DNA of 64,000 nt from Streptomyces sp. NBC_01463 (GCA_036227345.1 CP109468.1:930001-994000), one strand, 5' to 3'. Numbered from the stretch's first letter, positions 52,555 to 61,344 are shown. Translations and numbers: made by a program. The notes: generated by a model from the letters alone, not told the origin.

Positions 52555-53193
52555 TTGATCACCGCCGCACCGGCCTTCGCCGGTGTGGCCATGCTCATCA
52601 ACATGGCACCCGGTCCCGACACGCTGCTCGTTGTCCGGACGTCCGTGGCCCAGGGCAGGCCAGAAGGCCTGGCCGCCGCCCTGGGCATCGTCACCGGATG
52701 CGTCGGCTGGGGCATCGCGACGGCCGTCGGACTGACCGCGGTGCTGACCGCGTCGCACCTGGCGTACGACACGCTCCGCATCTGCGGCGCCGCCTACCTC
52801 GTCCATCTGGGGGCCACGGCCCTCTGGCGTTCCAGAAGGCCGGCCGGCCCCGAACCGTCCGAGCGGACCACCGGCCCGGCCGGCCGCATGGCGGCATTTC
52901 GCAGGGGAATGGGGACGAATCTCCTCAATCCCAAGGCGGGCGTGTTCTACATGAGCCTGATCCCGCAGTTCGTCCCGCATGGCGCGCAGATGTTCGGCAC
53001 GACGCTGCTCTTCACCGCCATCGATGTGATCGAGCTGGCTGCCTGGTACTGGCTCCTCTCCGGTGCCGCCACGGCACTGGGCGAGCGCATCCGACGTCCG
53101 GCGTTCCGCCGCCGCCTCGAACAGGTCACCGGCGTCGCCTTCCTCGGCTTCGGCGCCTCCCTCCTGACCGACCGCGCACAGCCCATGGGGTGA
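52555..53193 (+). CDS. LysE/RhtB-type amino-acid exporter
   Basis: A 212-residue membrane protein with six TM helices. The family signature APGPDTLLVVRTSVAQGRPEGLAAALGI lies at the N-terminus, and GMGTNLLNPKAGVFYMSLIPQF in the middle. Such proteins export amino acids or their analogues. The start is unclear: TTG 52555 gives the normal family N-terminus (LITAAPAFAGVAMLINMAPGPD) but has no good ribosome site, and the sequence before it belongs to the gnd remnant, so a recombination may have removed the original 5' end. Convergent with the MerR gene, 4 bp apart. Confidence 0.85.
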   Translation: MITAAPAFAGVAMLINMAPGPDTLLVVRTSVAQGRPEGLAAALGIVTGCVGWGIATAVGLTAVLTASHLAYDTLRICGAAYLVHLGATALWRSRRPAGPEPSERTTGPAGRMAAFRRGMGTNLLNPKAGVFYMSLIPQFVPHGAQMFGTTLLFTAIDVIELAAWYWLLSGAATALGERIRRPAFRRRLEQVTGVAFLGFGASLLTDRAQPMG

Positions 53194-53197
53194 CGGA

Positions 53198-54154
53198 TCA
53201 AGCTGCCGTGCGGGTACGCAACGCCATCCGGAACCAGTCCAGTTCGGGTGACAGCGGCTCCGGTGCGGGCCATCGGTTGATCACCGCGAGCAGGCGGAGA
53301 TACCGCTCCCTGCGCGGGTCGTTCACCGTGTCGAGACGGGCTGCCAGCCGCCGCCGGAGAGCGGCGTCGTCCGGACGTCCGCAGAGTTGCGCGTATGCGG
53401 CCGTCACCGCGTCGACCACGGGTCCGGCCTGCGCGGACCCCGGGTCGACACCCGCGGCGCGGGCCGGGGCGGCATGGCCGTGGATCACCGCTTCGGCATC
53501 ACGGACGGGGAGCCCCGCGGCACGTCCCGCACGGCGGGCCACTTCCGTCCGGTCAGCCATGTGGTGCCCTGTCGTGCGCCGCATGCAGGCGCGGAAATCG
53601 GCGTCCTGGGACAGTTCGGCCAGTTCGATCCACGCCTCCGTCTCCTCCTCCGAGGGGTCATCGGGCAGTTGCGGCGTCATCGACCGCGCGACACCCGCCA
53701 GATGTGTCACCGCCCCGGCGTCGCTGAACACCTCGTCCAGGAACTCGCGGATCAGTGCCTGTCGTTCGTCCTCGGAGAGCCTGGCCAGTCGGTGCATGCG
53801 ATCCATCTCCTCAGGGGTCGATTCGCGTCTGGCGGCCGCCATGAGTACGGCGCGTCGCGCACTCAGCACCCGGATCTGCACCGCGAGCGCCTCCGCGTGC
53901 GCTGCCGCGAGGTCTGTCAGCGGGGTGTCCCGGTCCAGCGCCCCACGGATCGTGGACAGCCCGATGCCGAGCGAGCGCAGCGTCCGCACCAGATTCAGAC
54001 GGGCCACGGCCTCGGGGCCGTAGCGTCGGTAACCGGCCGCGTTGCGGCCGGCGGGCGGCACGATCCCGCGGTCCGAGTAGGAGCGGACGGTCCTGACCGT
54101 GAGTCCGGTCCGCCGCGCAAGCTCACCGATCGAGAGATGTGTGTCGCCGTTCAT
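53198..54154 (-). CDS. MerR-family regulator with long C-terminal domain
   Basis: A 318-residue protein: MerR winged helix at 8-75 (LSIGELARRTGLTVRTVRSYSDRGI), a helix-coil dimerisation segment, then a helical C-terminal effector-type region with no obvious metal-binding cysteines. A GTCTCCCCCGGGGGGAGAC palindrome at 54170-54188, just upstream of its start, is a candidate MerR operator. It diverges from the DinB gene, which it may also control. Confidence 0.85.
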   Translation of the reverse strand: MNGDTHLSIGELARRTGLTVRTVRSYSDRGIVPPAGRNAAGYRRYGPEAVARLNLVRTLRSLGIGLSTIRGALDRDTPLTDLAAAHAEALAVQIRVLSARRAVLMAAARRESTPEEMDRMHRLARLSEDERQALIREFLDEVFSDAGAVTHLAGVARSMTPQLPDDPSEEETEAWIELAELSQDADFRACMRRTTGHHMADRTEVARRAGRAAGLPVRDAEAVIHGHAAPARAAGVDPGSAQAGPVVDAVTAAYAQLCGRPDDAALRRRLAARLDTVNDPRRERYLRLLAVINRWPAPEPLSPELDWFRMALRTRTAA

Positions 54155-54169
54155 GTGCCCCACTCTTCC

Positions 54170-54188
54170 GTCTCCCCCGGGGGGAGAC
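54170..54188. promoter_or_regulatory. GTCTCCCCCGGGGGGAGAC palindrome, MerR-type operator
   Basis: A near-perfect 19-bp palindrome between the divergent MerR (start 54154) and DinB (start 54273) genes. MerR proteins bind such dyads between the -35 and -10 boxes. Confidence 0.55.
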
Positions 54189-54272
54189 TCAAGCGGGCGG
54201 CCCGGGCGGTCTTGTTGGTCCCCCACCGAATGTCAGTGGCTTCCCGGACCCCGACCGTTCATGCTCGTGGTC

Positions 54273-54887
54273 ATGTCAGACACCACCCGCACCGGCACCC
54301 ACACGAGCCCGTCCCCGGAGCCCGCTTCCGGGACCGCGGTCACCCGGCAGTACGGCTGGGCCAACATGTTCGTCCACCCCGACGACGAGCCGCGCGCCGA
54401 CGGGAACTTCAGCGGCGAACGGGACACGCTCGCCGGCTTCCTGCGCGATCAGAGGCTCACCCTGGAGATGAAGTGCGCCGGCCTCGACGCGGCCGCTCTG
54501 GCGCGGCGGGCCTCGGAGCCGTCCACCCTGTCGCTCCTGGGCCTGGTGCGCCATCTGGCCGACGTGGAGCTGCACTGGTTCCGTCGCGTGATGGCCGGCC
54601 AGGACGTGGAGCGCGCCTACCGCACCGCCGCCGACCGTGACGCCGACTTCAACGGGGCGGTACCGGATGCGGAGGTCGTCGCGGAGGCGTGGGCCAGGTG
54701 GCGGGGCGAAGTCGCGTTCGCGGAGGAGTTCGTGGCCGGGGCGCCCGATCTCGGCGTCGTCGCCCTGGGGGGTGACGAACCCGTGGAACTGCGGGTCGTG
54801 CTGGTCCACATGATCGAGGAGTACGCCCGGCACAACGGGCACGCCGACTTCCTGCGCGAGCGGATCGACGGACGCGTGGGCCAGTAG
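54273..54887 (+). CDS. DinB/DUF664 family protein
   Basis: A 204-residue four-helix-bundle protein of the DinB superfamily, actinobacterial DUF664 branch, which includes mycothiol-dependent S-transferases. Metal-ligand histidines are in LVRHLADVELHWFRRV and MIEEYARHNGHADFLRE. A 35-residue N-terminal leader (TGTHTSPSPEPASG) is disordered. ATG 54273 and ATG 54261 are both possible starts. Gene context with a MerR regulator suggests an inducible detoxification role. Confidence 0.88.
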   Translation: MSDTTRTGTHTSPSPEPASGTAVTRQYGWANMFVHPDDEPRADGNFSGERDTLAGFLRDQRLTLEMKCAGLDAAALARRASEPSTLSLLGLVRHLADVELHWFRRVMAGQDVERAYRTAADRDADFNGAVPDAEVVAEAWARWRGEVAFAEEFVAGAPDLGVVALGGDEPVELRVVLVHMIEEYARHNGHADFLRERIDGRVGQ

Positions 54888-55051
54888 GGGGGACCGCCCG
54901 GCCAGGACCGGCCGGGCGGCGGTCGCCCGGCCGGGTGACCCGGGGTGCGGCGGGACCGCGGGTGTGGGTAAGTGGCAGCGGGTCCCGCTGTCCTCATCGG
55001 CGGCGGGCTGCCACCGTGCCGTACCGCCGAGCCAGCTCATGGAGCCGCCGC

Positions 55052-56122
55052 ATGCCCGAGACCACCGAGGAGCGGGCCGCGGCGCAGCCCGTCGTCGCGC
55101 CGCTGACCAGTGCGGCCCTGATCCTGGTCGCCACGATCGAGCCAGGCGGTGAACCGGCCGTCCGTGAGGCGCTGCCGGACCTGGCGGCGTTCGCCCGCTC
55201 CATCGGGTTCCGCTTCCCGGATGCCGGACTGGTCTGTGTGACCGGGTTCGGCTCCGCCGCCTGGGACCGGCTGTTCTCCGGCCCGCGGCCGGCCTCGCTG
55301 CACCCGTTCCAGGAGTTGCGCGGGCCCCGGCATCACGCCCCCGCGACCCCGGGCGACCTGCTGTTCCACATCCGGGCCGAGCGGATGGACGTGTGCTGGG
55401 AGTGGGCGTCGCAGCTGCTGGACCGGCTGGGCGCCGCGGTGAAGGTCGTCGACGAGACGCACGGGTTCCGGTACCTCGACCACAGGGATCTGCTCGGGTT
55501 CGTCGACGGTACCGAGAACCCGGTGGGCGACGAGGCCCGCTCGGCGGCCCTGGTGGGGGACGAGGACCCGGATTTCGCGGGCGGCAGCTATGTCGTCGTA
55601 CAGAAGTACCTGCACGACCTCACCTCGTGGAACACCTTGTCGACCGAGGAGCAGGAGCGGGTGATCGGGCGGACCAAGCTCACGGACATCGAGCTCGCCG
55701 ACGACGTCAAGCCCGCCGACTCGCACGTCGCGCTGAACACCATCACCGATCCGGACGGCACGGAGCGCGACATCCTGCGTGCCAACATGCCGTTCGGGAA
55801 CTTCGGGCAGGGCGAGTTCGGTACGTACTTCATCGGGTACGCCGCCGACCCCGACGTCACCGAACGGATGCTCCGCAACATGTTCCTCGGTGATCCTCCC
55901 GGCACCCACGACCGCATCCTCGACTTCTCGACCGCGGTCACCGGCACGCTCTTCCACGCCCCCGGCGCCGACTTCCTCGGCGCACCGCCCCCGTCGCCCG
56001 CCTCCGTCGCGGCCGCTCCCCGGCCGGAGCCGGCGTCCGCGCCGGTGGCCGGGGCCGTGGTCACGCCGGTGGCCCGGGACGGTTCGCTGCGCATCGGCAG
56101 CCTGCAAGAAAGCGTCCAGTGA
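55052..56122 (+). CDS. Dye-decolourising peroxidase (DyP) with encapsulin-targeting tail
   Basis: A 356-residue haem peroxidase of the DyP family. Conserved residues are in place: GFVDGTENP with catalytic Asp152, haem ligand His225 in DSHVALN, distal Arg243 in ILRANMPFG, then GQGEFGTYFIGYA. Residues 312-341 are a flexible Ala/Pro linker and the C-terminus ends DGSLRIGSL (about 343-351), matching the cargo-loading peptides that dock proteins inside encapsulin shells (consensus DGSLxIGSL). The next gene is the encapsulin. The ATG at 55052 is the only plausible start before the domain. Cytoplasmic, no signal peptide. Confidence 0.95.
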   Translation: MPETTEERAAAQPVVAPLTSAALILVATIEPGGEPAVREALPDLAAFARSIGFRFPDAGLVCVTGFGSAAWDRLFSGPRPASLHPFQELRGPRHHAPATPGDLLFHIRAERMDVCWEWASQLLDRLGAAVKVVDETHGFRYLDHRDLLGFVDGTENPVGDEARSAALVGDEDPDFAGGSYVVVQKYLHDLTSWNTLSTEEQERVIGRTKLTDIELADDVKPADSHVALNTITDPDGTERDILRANMPFGNFGQGEFGTYFIGYAADPDVTERMLRNMFLGDPPGTHDRILDFSTAVTGTLFHAPGADFLGAPPPSPASVAAAPRPEPASAPVAGAVVTPVARDGSLRIGSLQESVQ

Positions 56123-56919
56123 TGAACAACCTCCACCGCGAACTCGCCCCTGTCACCCAGGCCGCCTGGGACCAGATCGAAGAGGAGGCCCGGCGCACCT
56201 TCAGCCGTCATCTCGCCGGGCGCCGCGTCGTCGACGTCAGCGGTCCGGAGGGTCCGCAGCTGGCGGCGGTCGGCGACGGGCATCTGCGGGACATCGATCC
56301 GCCCACCCCCGACGTCCTCGCCCGGGCCCGTACGTCGATGCCGGTCATCGAGTGGCGGGTGCCGTTCAGCGTGACGCGGGCGGCCGTCGACGACGTCGAG
56401 CGCGGCTCGGACGACAGTGACTGGCAGCCCGTCAAGGACGCGGCCCGCACCTGTGCGTTCGCCGAGGACATGGCGATCATCGACGGCTACGCCGCGGCCG
56501 GGATCGCCGGGCTGCGGGACGGTTCCTCGCACACACCGCTGCCGTTGCCCGCCGATGCCCGCGACTATCCGGCGACGGTGAGCCAGGCGCTGACCCGGCT
56601 GCGGCTCGCCGGTGTCGACGGACCGTACCGGCTGCTGCTGGGAGCGGACGCGTTCACGGAGGCGACCGAGACGTCCGACCACGGATATCCCGTCTCCACG
56701 CATCTGGCCCGGCTGCTGGACGACCAGATCCTGTGGGCGCCCGCTGTCGCGGGCGGGGTGCTGCTGTCCACCCGGGGCGGCGACTTCGAGCTGTGCCTGG
56801 GCGAGGACCTGTCCATCGGATACCTGGACCACGACGCGACCGACATCCGGCTGTACTTCCACCAGTCGTTCACCTTCCGGATGCTGACCCCCGAGGCGGT
56901 CGTCCCGATCATCGCCTGA
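56122..56919 (+). CDS. Family 1 encapsulin shell protein
   Basis: A 265-residue shell protein with the HK97-like fold that self-assembles into a nanocompartment. Characteristic pieces are NLHRELAPVTQAAWDQIEEEA at the N-terminus (cargo-binding helix), GRRVVDVSGPEG, TRAAVDDVERGSDDSDW, VGDGHLRD in the P-domain region, and the terminal FRMLTPEAVVPIIA. Its ATG overlaps the DyP stop codon (TGATG), so cargo and shell are co-translated. The likely role is peroxide or aromatic-compound detoxification inside a shell, by analogy with known DyP encapsulins. Confidence 0.95.
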   Translation: MNNLHRELAPVTQAAWDQIEEEARRTFSRHLAGRRVVDVSGPEGPQLAAVGDGHLRDIDPPTPDVLARARTSMPVIEWRVPFSVTRAAVDDVERGSDDSDWQPVKDAARTCAFAEDMAIIDGYAAAGIAGLRDGSSHTPLPLPADARDYPATVSQALTRLRLAGVDGPYRLLLGADAFTEATETSDHGYPVSTHLARLLDDQILWAPAVAGGVLLSTRGGDFELCLGEDLSIGYLDHDATDIRLYFHQSFTFRMLTPEAVVPIIA

Positions 56920-56962
56920 CCGGCGGCGGTTCCCCGGCCGTGCGCTCGTATGCTCGGCTGCC

Positions 56963-58594
56963 ATGACGAGCAGTACGCCCCACTCGCCGGAGCCCGCGAT
57001 CGCGCTGCGCGAGGTCCTGGCCTTCGACGACAGCGGAACCTTGCGGGCCGTGCTGGTCCCGGCCGGCCCCGATGCCGGGGTACGGGGTGTGGCGGTCGGT
57101 GACGAGGGCGCCGCGCAGCCGCTCGACGGGTGTCTGGTGCTGGTCGTCGGTGCCCCGGCGGCCTCCGCCGGGGCCGCCGACGCGGTGCGCGAGGCCGCCC
57201 GGCACGGCGCGTCGGGGGTGGTGCTGCGCGACACGCCGGGGGTGGCCACGGCGCCGGAGGTGCTGGCCGCCGCCGAGGAGACGGGCATCGCCCTGCTGAC
57301 GCGTGCCGAGTGGGCCACCTGGGCGGACACCGCCGCCCTGTTGCGATCGGCGCTGGTGTGCGCGCGGGCGGGCCTCGACGACGGGGCGCCGGGCATCGCG
57401 GCGAGCGGTGCGGAGAGCCTGACCGCGCTCGCCGACGCCGTCGCCGCGGACACCGGCGGCTCGATCACCATCGAGGACACCCGGTTCCGGGTGCTGGCCC
57501 ACTCCGCCACCGGGCCGGAGGCGGACGGGCTGCGCCGGTCGACGATCCTGGGCGGCCGGGTGCCGCGGTGGCGGGTCGCCGAGCTGCGCCGGAGCGGGAT
57601 GCTGCGGCTCCTGTGGACGTCCCGGGACGTGATCCACCGCGCCGCGGACGCCGACGGCCCCGAACGCCTGATCATCGCGGTCCGCAGCGGCCCCGAGGTG
57701 CTCGGCTCCATCTGGGCCGCCGCGGACGGGCGCGCCCTGTCCCCGCACGCATCGGGCGCGCTGCGCCGGGCGGCGGAGGTCGCCGCGCCCCTCCTGGTCC
57801 GGCACCGGCTGCGCGAGAGCGGGGCGGTGCGGCGCCGGGAGCTCGCGCTGCGCGGTCTGCTGGACGGGGACGGGGACGCCCGCACCCATGCCTGGTCGCT
57901 GGGGCTGTCACCCGACGCGGCCTGTGCGGTGGTGGTCGTCGACCGCGACGCCGCGGCGCCGGCGGGCGACCGCACGCTCGATGTCCTCGCGCTGCACGCC
58001 GTGTCGTACCGGCCCTCGGTGCAGGTGCTGCGCGACGGTGACCGGCTGTTCGCGCTGCTGCCCGTCGGCGTGGGCCGGGAGCGGGACGCGCTGGGCCTGG
58101 CCAGGGAGCTCGCGACACTCGCCCCGTCGCTGCCCGGCGGCGTACCGGTGCTGGCGGGTGCCGGTCCGGTGGCGGCCACCGCGCTGCGGGTGCGGGCCTC
58201 GTGCGAGGAGGCCGCGCTGATCGTACGGGTACTGCGGGAACGGGCGGCCCGTGCGGACGGGGCCGGTCCCGACCGGTACGCGGACGCTGCGGCTGTCGGC
58301 CCTTCGCTGGATGTCGTGCGGGTGCTGGACGCGGTCCGGCCGGTGTGGGAGGCGGGCGGCGGGCCGGTGCACGAGCTGGTGCGGGCCGATCTGGCGGCGG
58401 GCGGTGAGCTGGTCCGTACCCTGTCCGCCTACCTCGACGCGTCGGGCGACGTGGCCCGGGCGGCGGCCCGGCTCATGGTGCATCCCAACACGCTGCGGTA
58501 CCGGCTGCGGCGCGTCCGGGAGCGGTTCGGGGTGGACCTGGACGACCCCGACACCCGGCTGCTGATCACGCTCGCCGTCCGCCTCACCGGATAG
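56963..58594 (+). CDS. PucR-type transcriptional regulator
   Basis: A 543-residue regulator: N-terminal PucR-type domain (LREVLAFDD, VLVVGAPAASAG), a middle domain (ADAVAADTGGSITIEDTRFRVLAH), a GGDEF-like region (CAVVVVDRDA) and the C-terminal PucR helix-turn-helix (LSAYLDASGDVARAAARLMVHP, NTLRYRLRRVRERFGVDL). PucR proteins control catabolism, e.g. of purines or proline. It starts 43 bp after the encapsulin and faces the same way as the decarboxylase gene 88 bp downstream, a possible target. Confidence 0.88.
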   Translation: MTSSTPHSPEPAIALREVLAFDDSGTLRAVLVPAGPDAGVRGVAVGDEGAAQPLDGCLVLVVGAPAASAGAADAVREAARHGASGVVLRDTPGVATAPEVLAAAEETGIALLTRAEWATWADTAALLRSALVCARAGLDDGAPGIAASGAESLTALADAVAADTGGSITIEDTRFRVLAHSATGPEADGLRRSTILGGRVPRWRVAELRRSGMLRLLWTSRDVIHRAADADGPERLIIAVRSGPEVLGSIWAAADGRALSPHASGALRRAAEVAAPLLVRHRLRESGAVRRRELALRGLLDGDGDARTHAWSLGLSPDAACAVVVVDRDAAAPAGDRTLDVLALHAVSYRPSVQVLRDGDRLFALLPVGVGRERDALGLARELATLAPSLPGGVPVLAGAGPVAATALRVRASCEEAALIVRVLRERAARADGAGPDRYADAAAVGPSLDVVRVLDAVRPVWEAGGGPVHELVRADLAAGGELVRTLSAYLDASGDVARAAARLMVHPNTLRYRLRRVRERFGVDLDDPDTRLLITLAVRLTG

Positions 58595-58682
58595 GTTGAC
58601 CCTGCTCCGTGCGGTCCGTTGGCCGCCCGGACAAGGGCCTGCACCGATGTTGTCCTGCCGGACAGAGACCTGTGGGGCGACC

Positions 58683-60056
58683 ATGTCCGACGCTGACTCC
58701 ATGAGCCTTTCCCCGTTCCCCTGCGCCCCTTCCTCCTCCGTGCGTGTCGCGGCCGCGGTCCGCCACGCCGTCGCGACCGGTCTGCTCGGTGAGTCCGGCC
58801 CGGTCGCCGGGTTCGTGGACACGGACGGGGTACGCGACTCCGTCGCCGCACTCCACGAGGCGTTCGCGGGGGTGCCCGGGGTGCTCCACACGTTCGCCGC
58901 GAAGGCGGCGTCGCTCGTGCCCGTGCTGCGGCTCCTGGCGGAGTGCGGCATGGGCTGCGAGGTGGCGAGCCCGGGCGAGCTGCGGATCGCGCTCGACGCC
59001 GGGTTCGCGCCGTCCCGGATCGTCCTCGACTCCCCCGCCAAGACGCGTGAGGAGATCCGCCGGGCGCTGGCGCTCGGGGTGGCGCTCAACGCCGACAACC
59101 TCGACGAGGTGGACCGGATCGCCTCGCTGCGGCCCTCGAACGCGGCGTCCGTCGTCGGGCTCCGGGTCAACCCCCAGGTGGGCGGCGGGTCCATCGGTGC
59201 GATGAGCACGGCGACGGCCACCTCCAAGTTCGGCGTGGCGCTGCGCGATCCCGGCGCGCGCGAGCGGGTCGTCGAGGCGTTCGCGGCGCACCCGTGGCTG
59301 ACCCGGCTGCACGCCCACGTCGGTTCGCAGGGCTGCTCCCTGGAGCTGATCGCGGCGGGCATCGGCGAGACGTACCGGCTGGCCGAGGAGATCAACACCC
59401 TGCTCGGCCGCCGGCAGATCACCGGACTCGACATCGGCGGCGGCCTCCCGGTCAACTTCGCCGACGACGAGGTCCGGCCCACCTTCGCCGCCTATGCGGC
59501 GGCCCTGCGCGCGGCGGTGCCGGGGCTGTTCGACGGGCGGTACGAACTCGTCACCGAGTTCGGCAGGTCGCTGCTGGCCAAGAACGGTTTCATCGGCGCG
59601 CTGGTGGAGTACACGAAGGACGCCGGGGGCCGCCGGATCGCGCTCACGCACGCGGGTGCCCAGACCGCCACCCGTACCGTCTTCATGCCGGACGCCTGGC
59701 CGCTGCGGGTCGGCGCGTTCGGCTCCGACGGGCGACCGAAGGCCGGACCGTCGCTCGTGCAGGACATCGCGGGCCCGTGCTGCTTCGCCGGGGACGTCGT
59801 CGCGCACGCCAGGGAGCTGCCCGAACTGCGGGAGGGCGACTACGTGGTGCTGTACGACACCGGCGCGTACTACTTCTCCACGCCATGGGCCTACAACAGT
59901 CTGCCGCGGCCCGCGGTGTACGGATTCCGCACGGAGGCGGGTCCGGACGGGCCCTCGGTCCGTTTCGCCGCGGTGCGCGACGCCCAGTCGCTGGACTCGA
60001 TCTCGGCGGAGAGCGGTCTGGCCCACGCGGACGCGCTGCTCCACTTTCCTTCCTGA
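58683..60056 (+). CDS. Fold-type III PLP decarboxylase (diaminopimelate decarboxylase-like)
   Basis: A 457-residue PLP enzyme of the LysA/ornithine-decarboxylase fold. The PLP lysine lies in LHTFAAKAASLVPVL, followed by GMGCEVASPGEL, the HVGSQG loop, the phosphate-binding GGGLPVNFA and the catalytic CCFAGDVV with Cys. The LysA-type C-terminal motif DTGAYYFS is present. The alternative spelling of the lysine motif (AAKAAS rather than AVKAN) and lack of lysine-biosynthesis neighbours argue for a different amino-acid substrate. ATG 58683 follows GGGG; an upstream in-frame extension is not credible. Confidence 0.88.
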   Translation: MSDADSMSLSPFPCAPSSSVRVAAAVRHAVATGLLGESGPVAGFVDTDGVRDSVAALHEAFAGVPGVLHTFAAKAASLVPVLRLLAECGMGCEVASPGELRIALDAGFAPSRIVLDSPAKTREEIRRALALGVALNADNLDEVDRIASLRPSNAASVVGLRVNPQVGGGSIGAMSTATATSKFGVALRDPGARERVVEAFAAHPWLTRLHAHVGSQGCSLELIAAGIGETYRLAEEINTLLGRRQITGLDIGGGLPVNFADDEVRPTFAAYAAALRAAVPGLFDGRYELVTEFGRSLLAKNGFIGALVEYTKDAGGRRIALTHAGAQTATRTVFMPDAWPLRVGAFGSDGRPKAGPSLVQDIAGPCCFAGDVVAHARELPELREGDYVVLYDTGAYYFSTPWAYNSLPRPAVYGFRTEAGPDGPSVRFAAVRDAQSLDSISAESGLAHADALLHFPS

Positions 60057-60127
60057 GCCGTACGGGAGACGACCGCCACCGGCCCGCCGCGCGGTCGGGA
60101 AACGGTCACGTTCACGCCCTCCCAATT

Positions 60128-60159
60128 TAGTAGCCATGTACATAGTAGCCATGTACTGT
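60128..60159 (+). promoter_or_regulatory. Tandem TAGTAGCCATGTACA repeat and GTACAT/ATGTAC palindrome before MarR
   Basis: The 15-bp unit occurs twice (60128-60142, 60143-60157 with one change). GTACAT (60138-60143) and ATGTAC (60151-60156) form an inverted repeat. TACTGT at 60154-60159 is a possible -10, which would make the MarR mRNA nearly leaderless. Fits an autoregulatory MarR operator. Confidence 0.55.
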
Positions 60160-60166
60160 ATCGGTC

Positions 60167-60652
60167 ATGAGCAACGCACCTGAGGGTCCGACCCCCGGCT
60201 TCCTGGTCTGGCGCCTGTCGATGAAGTGGCGGGTGGCCATGGACCGGGCACTGGGGCCGCTCGGGCTGACGCACGCGCAGTACTCCGTACTGGGGTCGCT
60301 GCTGGGAATGCAGCGGTCGGGGCTGCGGCCCAGCCAGCGCGCCCTGGCCGACCACACCGGGCTCGAAGCGCTCTACGTCTCGAAGCTGGCGCGCAGCCTG
60401 GAGGCGGCCGGCCTCGTCGAGCGGGCCACCGACCCCGCGGACACCCGCGCCGTCCGGCTCTCCCTGACCGACGAGGGCCTCGCGGTCGCCGGCCGCGCGG
60501 TCGACGTGGTGCGCGAACTCGTCGACGGGCTGCTCACACCCCTGGGCGGCCTGGACGGCCCGGGCACCGAGGCCTTCACCCAGACACTCACGGCACTGCT
60601 CGATGTGCCGGTTCCCGCAGTCTCCGCTTCGTCCACCGAGGAGTCATCATGA
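60167..60652 (+). CDS. MarR-family regulator, first of a coupled pair
   Basis: A 161-residue MarR protein with winged helix (LTHAQYSVLGSLLGMQR, ALADHTGLEALYVSKLARSLEAAGLVER, DTRAVRLSLTDEGLAV). The ATG at 60167 lacks a Shine-Dalgarno. Its stop codon overlaps the start of a second winged-helix gene (ATGA). The duplicated operator upstream suggests autoregulation. No efflux pump is adjacent. Confidence 0.92.
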   Translation: MSNAPEGPTPGFLVWRLSMKWRVAMDRALGPLGLTHAQYSVLGSLLGMQRSGLRPSQRALADHTGLEALYVSKLARSLEAAGLVERATDPADTRAVRLSLTDEGLAVAGRAVDVVRELVDGLLTPLGGLDGPGTEAFTQTLTALLDVPVPAVSASSTEESS

Positions 60653-61092
60653 GCACCGCACCGACCGTCAACGGACAGATCATCGGCCAGGCCCACTACG
60701 CCACGCGCGCCGTCCTGGAACGGCTGCTGGCGGAGACCGGCGCCACCTTCCACCAGTCCGTCGCGCTCAACGCGGCGGCGGACAGCGACGGGGGCATCGA
60801 GCGCGACCGGCTGGTCGAGCGGATGACCTCCACCCTGAAGACCGACCCCACGACCGTCGGAGCGGCCCTGTCCGAACTGGTCGCGCAGGGACTGCTGGAG
60901 CAGCGGCCGGCCGATGGGGCGCGGCTGGTCCTGACGGCCGCGGGCAAGGAGGCGCACGGCGCGCAGCGGTCCGGGATCGCCGGGATCACCGCCCGGCTGT
61001 ACGCGGACCTGCCGGCCGAGGACCTGGTGACGGCCGGCCGGGTGCTGACCGAGGTCACGGCGCGCGCCAACGCCGTGCTGGCCGAGGGCTGA
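60649..61092 (+). CDS. MarR-like winged-helix protein, second of the pair
   Basis: A 147-residue protein with similar architecture: VLERLLAETGATFHQSVALNAAA, then a winged-helix-like region (TTVGAALSELVAQGLLEQ, RLVLTAAGKEAHG). It may dimerise with the upstream protein. ATG 60649 overlaps the previous stop. Target unknown. Confidence 0.85.
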   Translation: MSTAPTVNGQIIGQAHYATRAVLERLLAETGATFHQSVALNAAADSDGGIERDRLVERMTSTLKTDPTTVGAALSELVAQGLLEQRPADGARLVLTAAGKEAHGAQRSGIAGITARLYADLPAEDLVTAGRVLTEVTARANAVLAEG

Positions 61093-61119
61093 GCCCTTCG
61101 GCGGCCGGCAGCGGTGCGG

Positions 61120-61344
61120 TCAGCCGACCGGTGAGGGTTCCGGCTCGGGCGGCGGCACCGGCTCGGGGTTCGGCGCGGGCGGCTGCGGGATCGGGTCGGG
61201 CGCCGGACCGGGCGGCGTGGGCCCCGGCGGCGTCGGTCCCGGGCCGGGCGGAACCGGTGTCGGCTCCGGCAGCGGCTGGGGCGGCCCCGGGATCGGACCG
61301 GGGGTGGGCGCCGGCGGTACGGGGTCGGGGAACGGATGGGTCAT
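61120..61344 (-). CDS. Proline-rich miniprotein (74 aa)
   Basis: A 74-residue protein that is almost half proline, with PTPGPIPGPPQPLPEPTPVP-type repeats. It has no signal peptide or membrane segment. Low-complexity G/C-rich DNA can mimic this composition, but the start ATG, a full open frame and recurrence of similar short genes in Streptomyces support it modestly. Function unknown. Confidence 0.45.
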   Translation of the reverse strand: MTHPFPDPVPPAPTPGPIPGPPQPLPEPTPVPPGPGPTPPGPTPPGPAPDPIPQPPAPNPEPVPPPEPEPSPVG

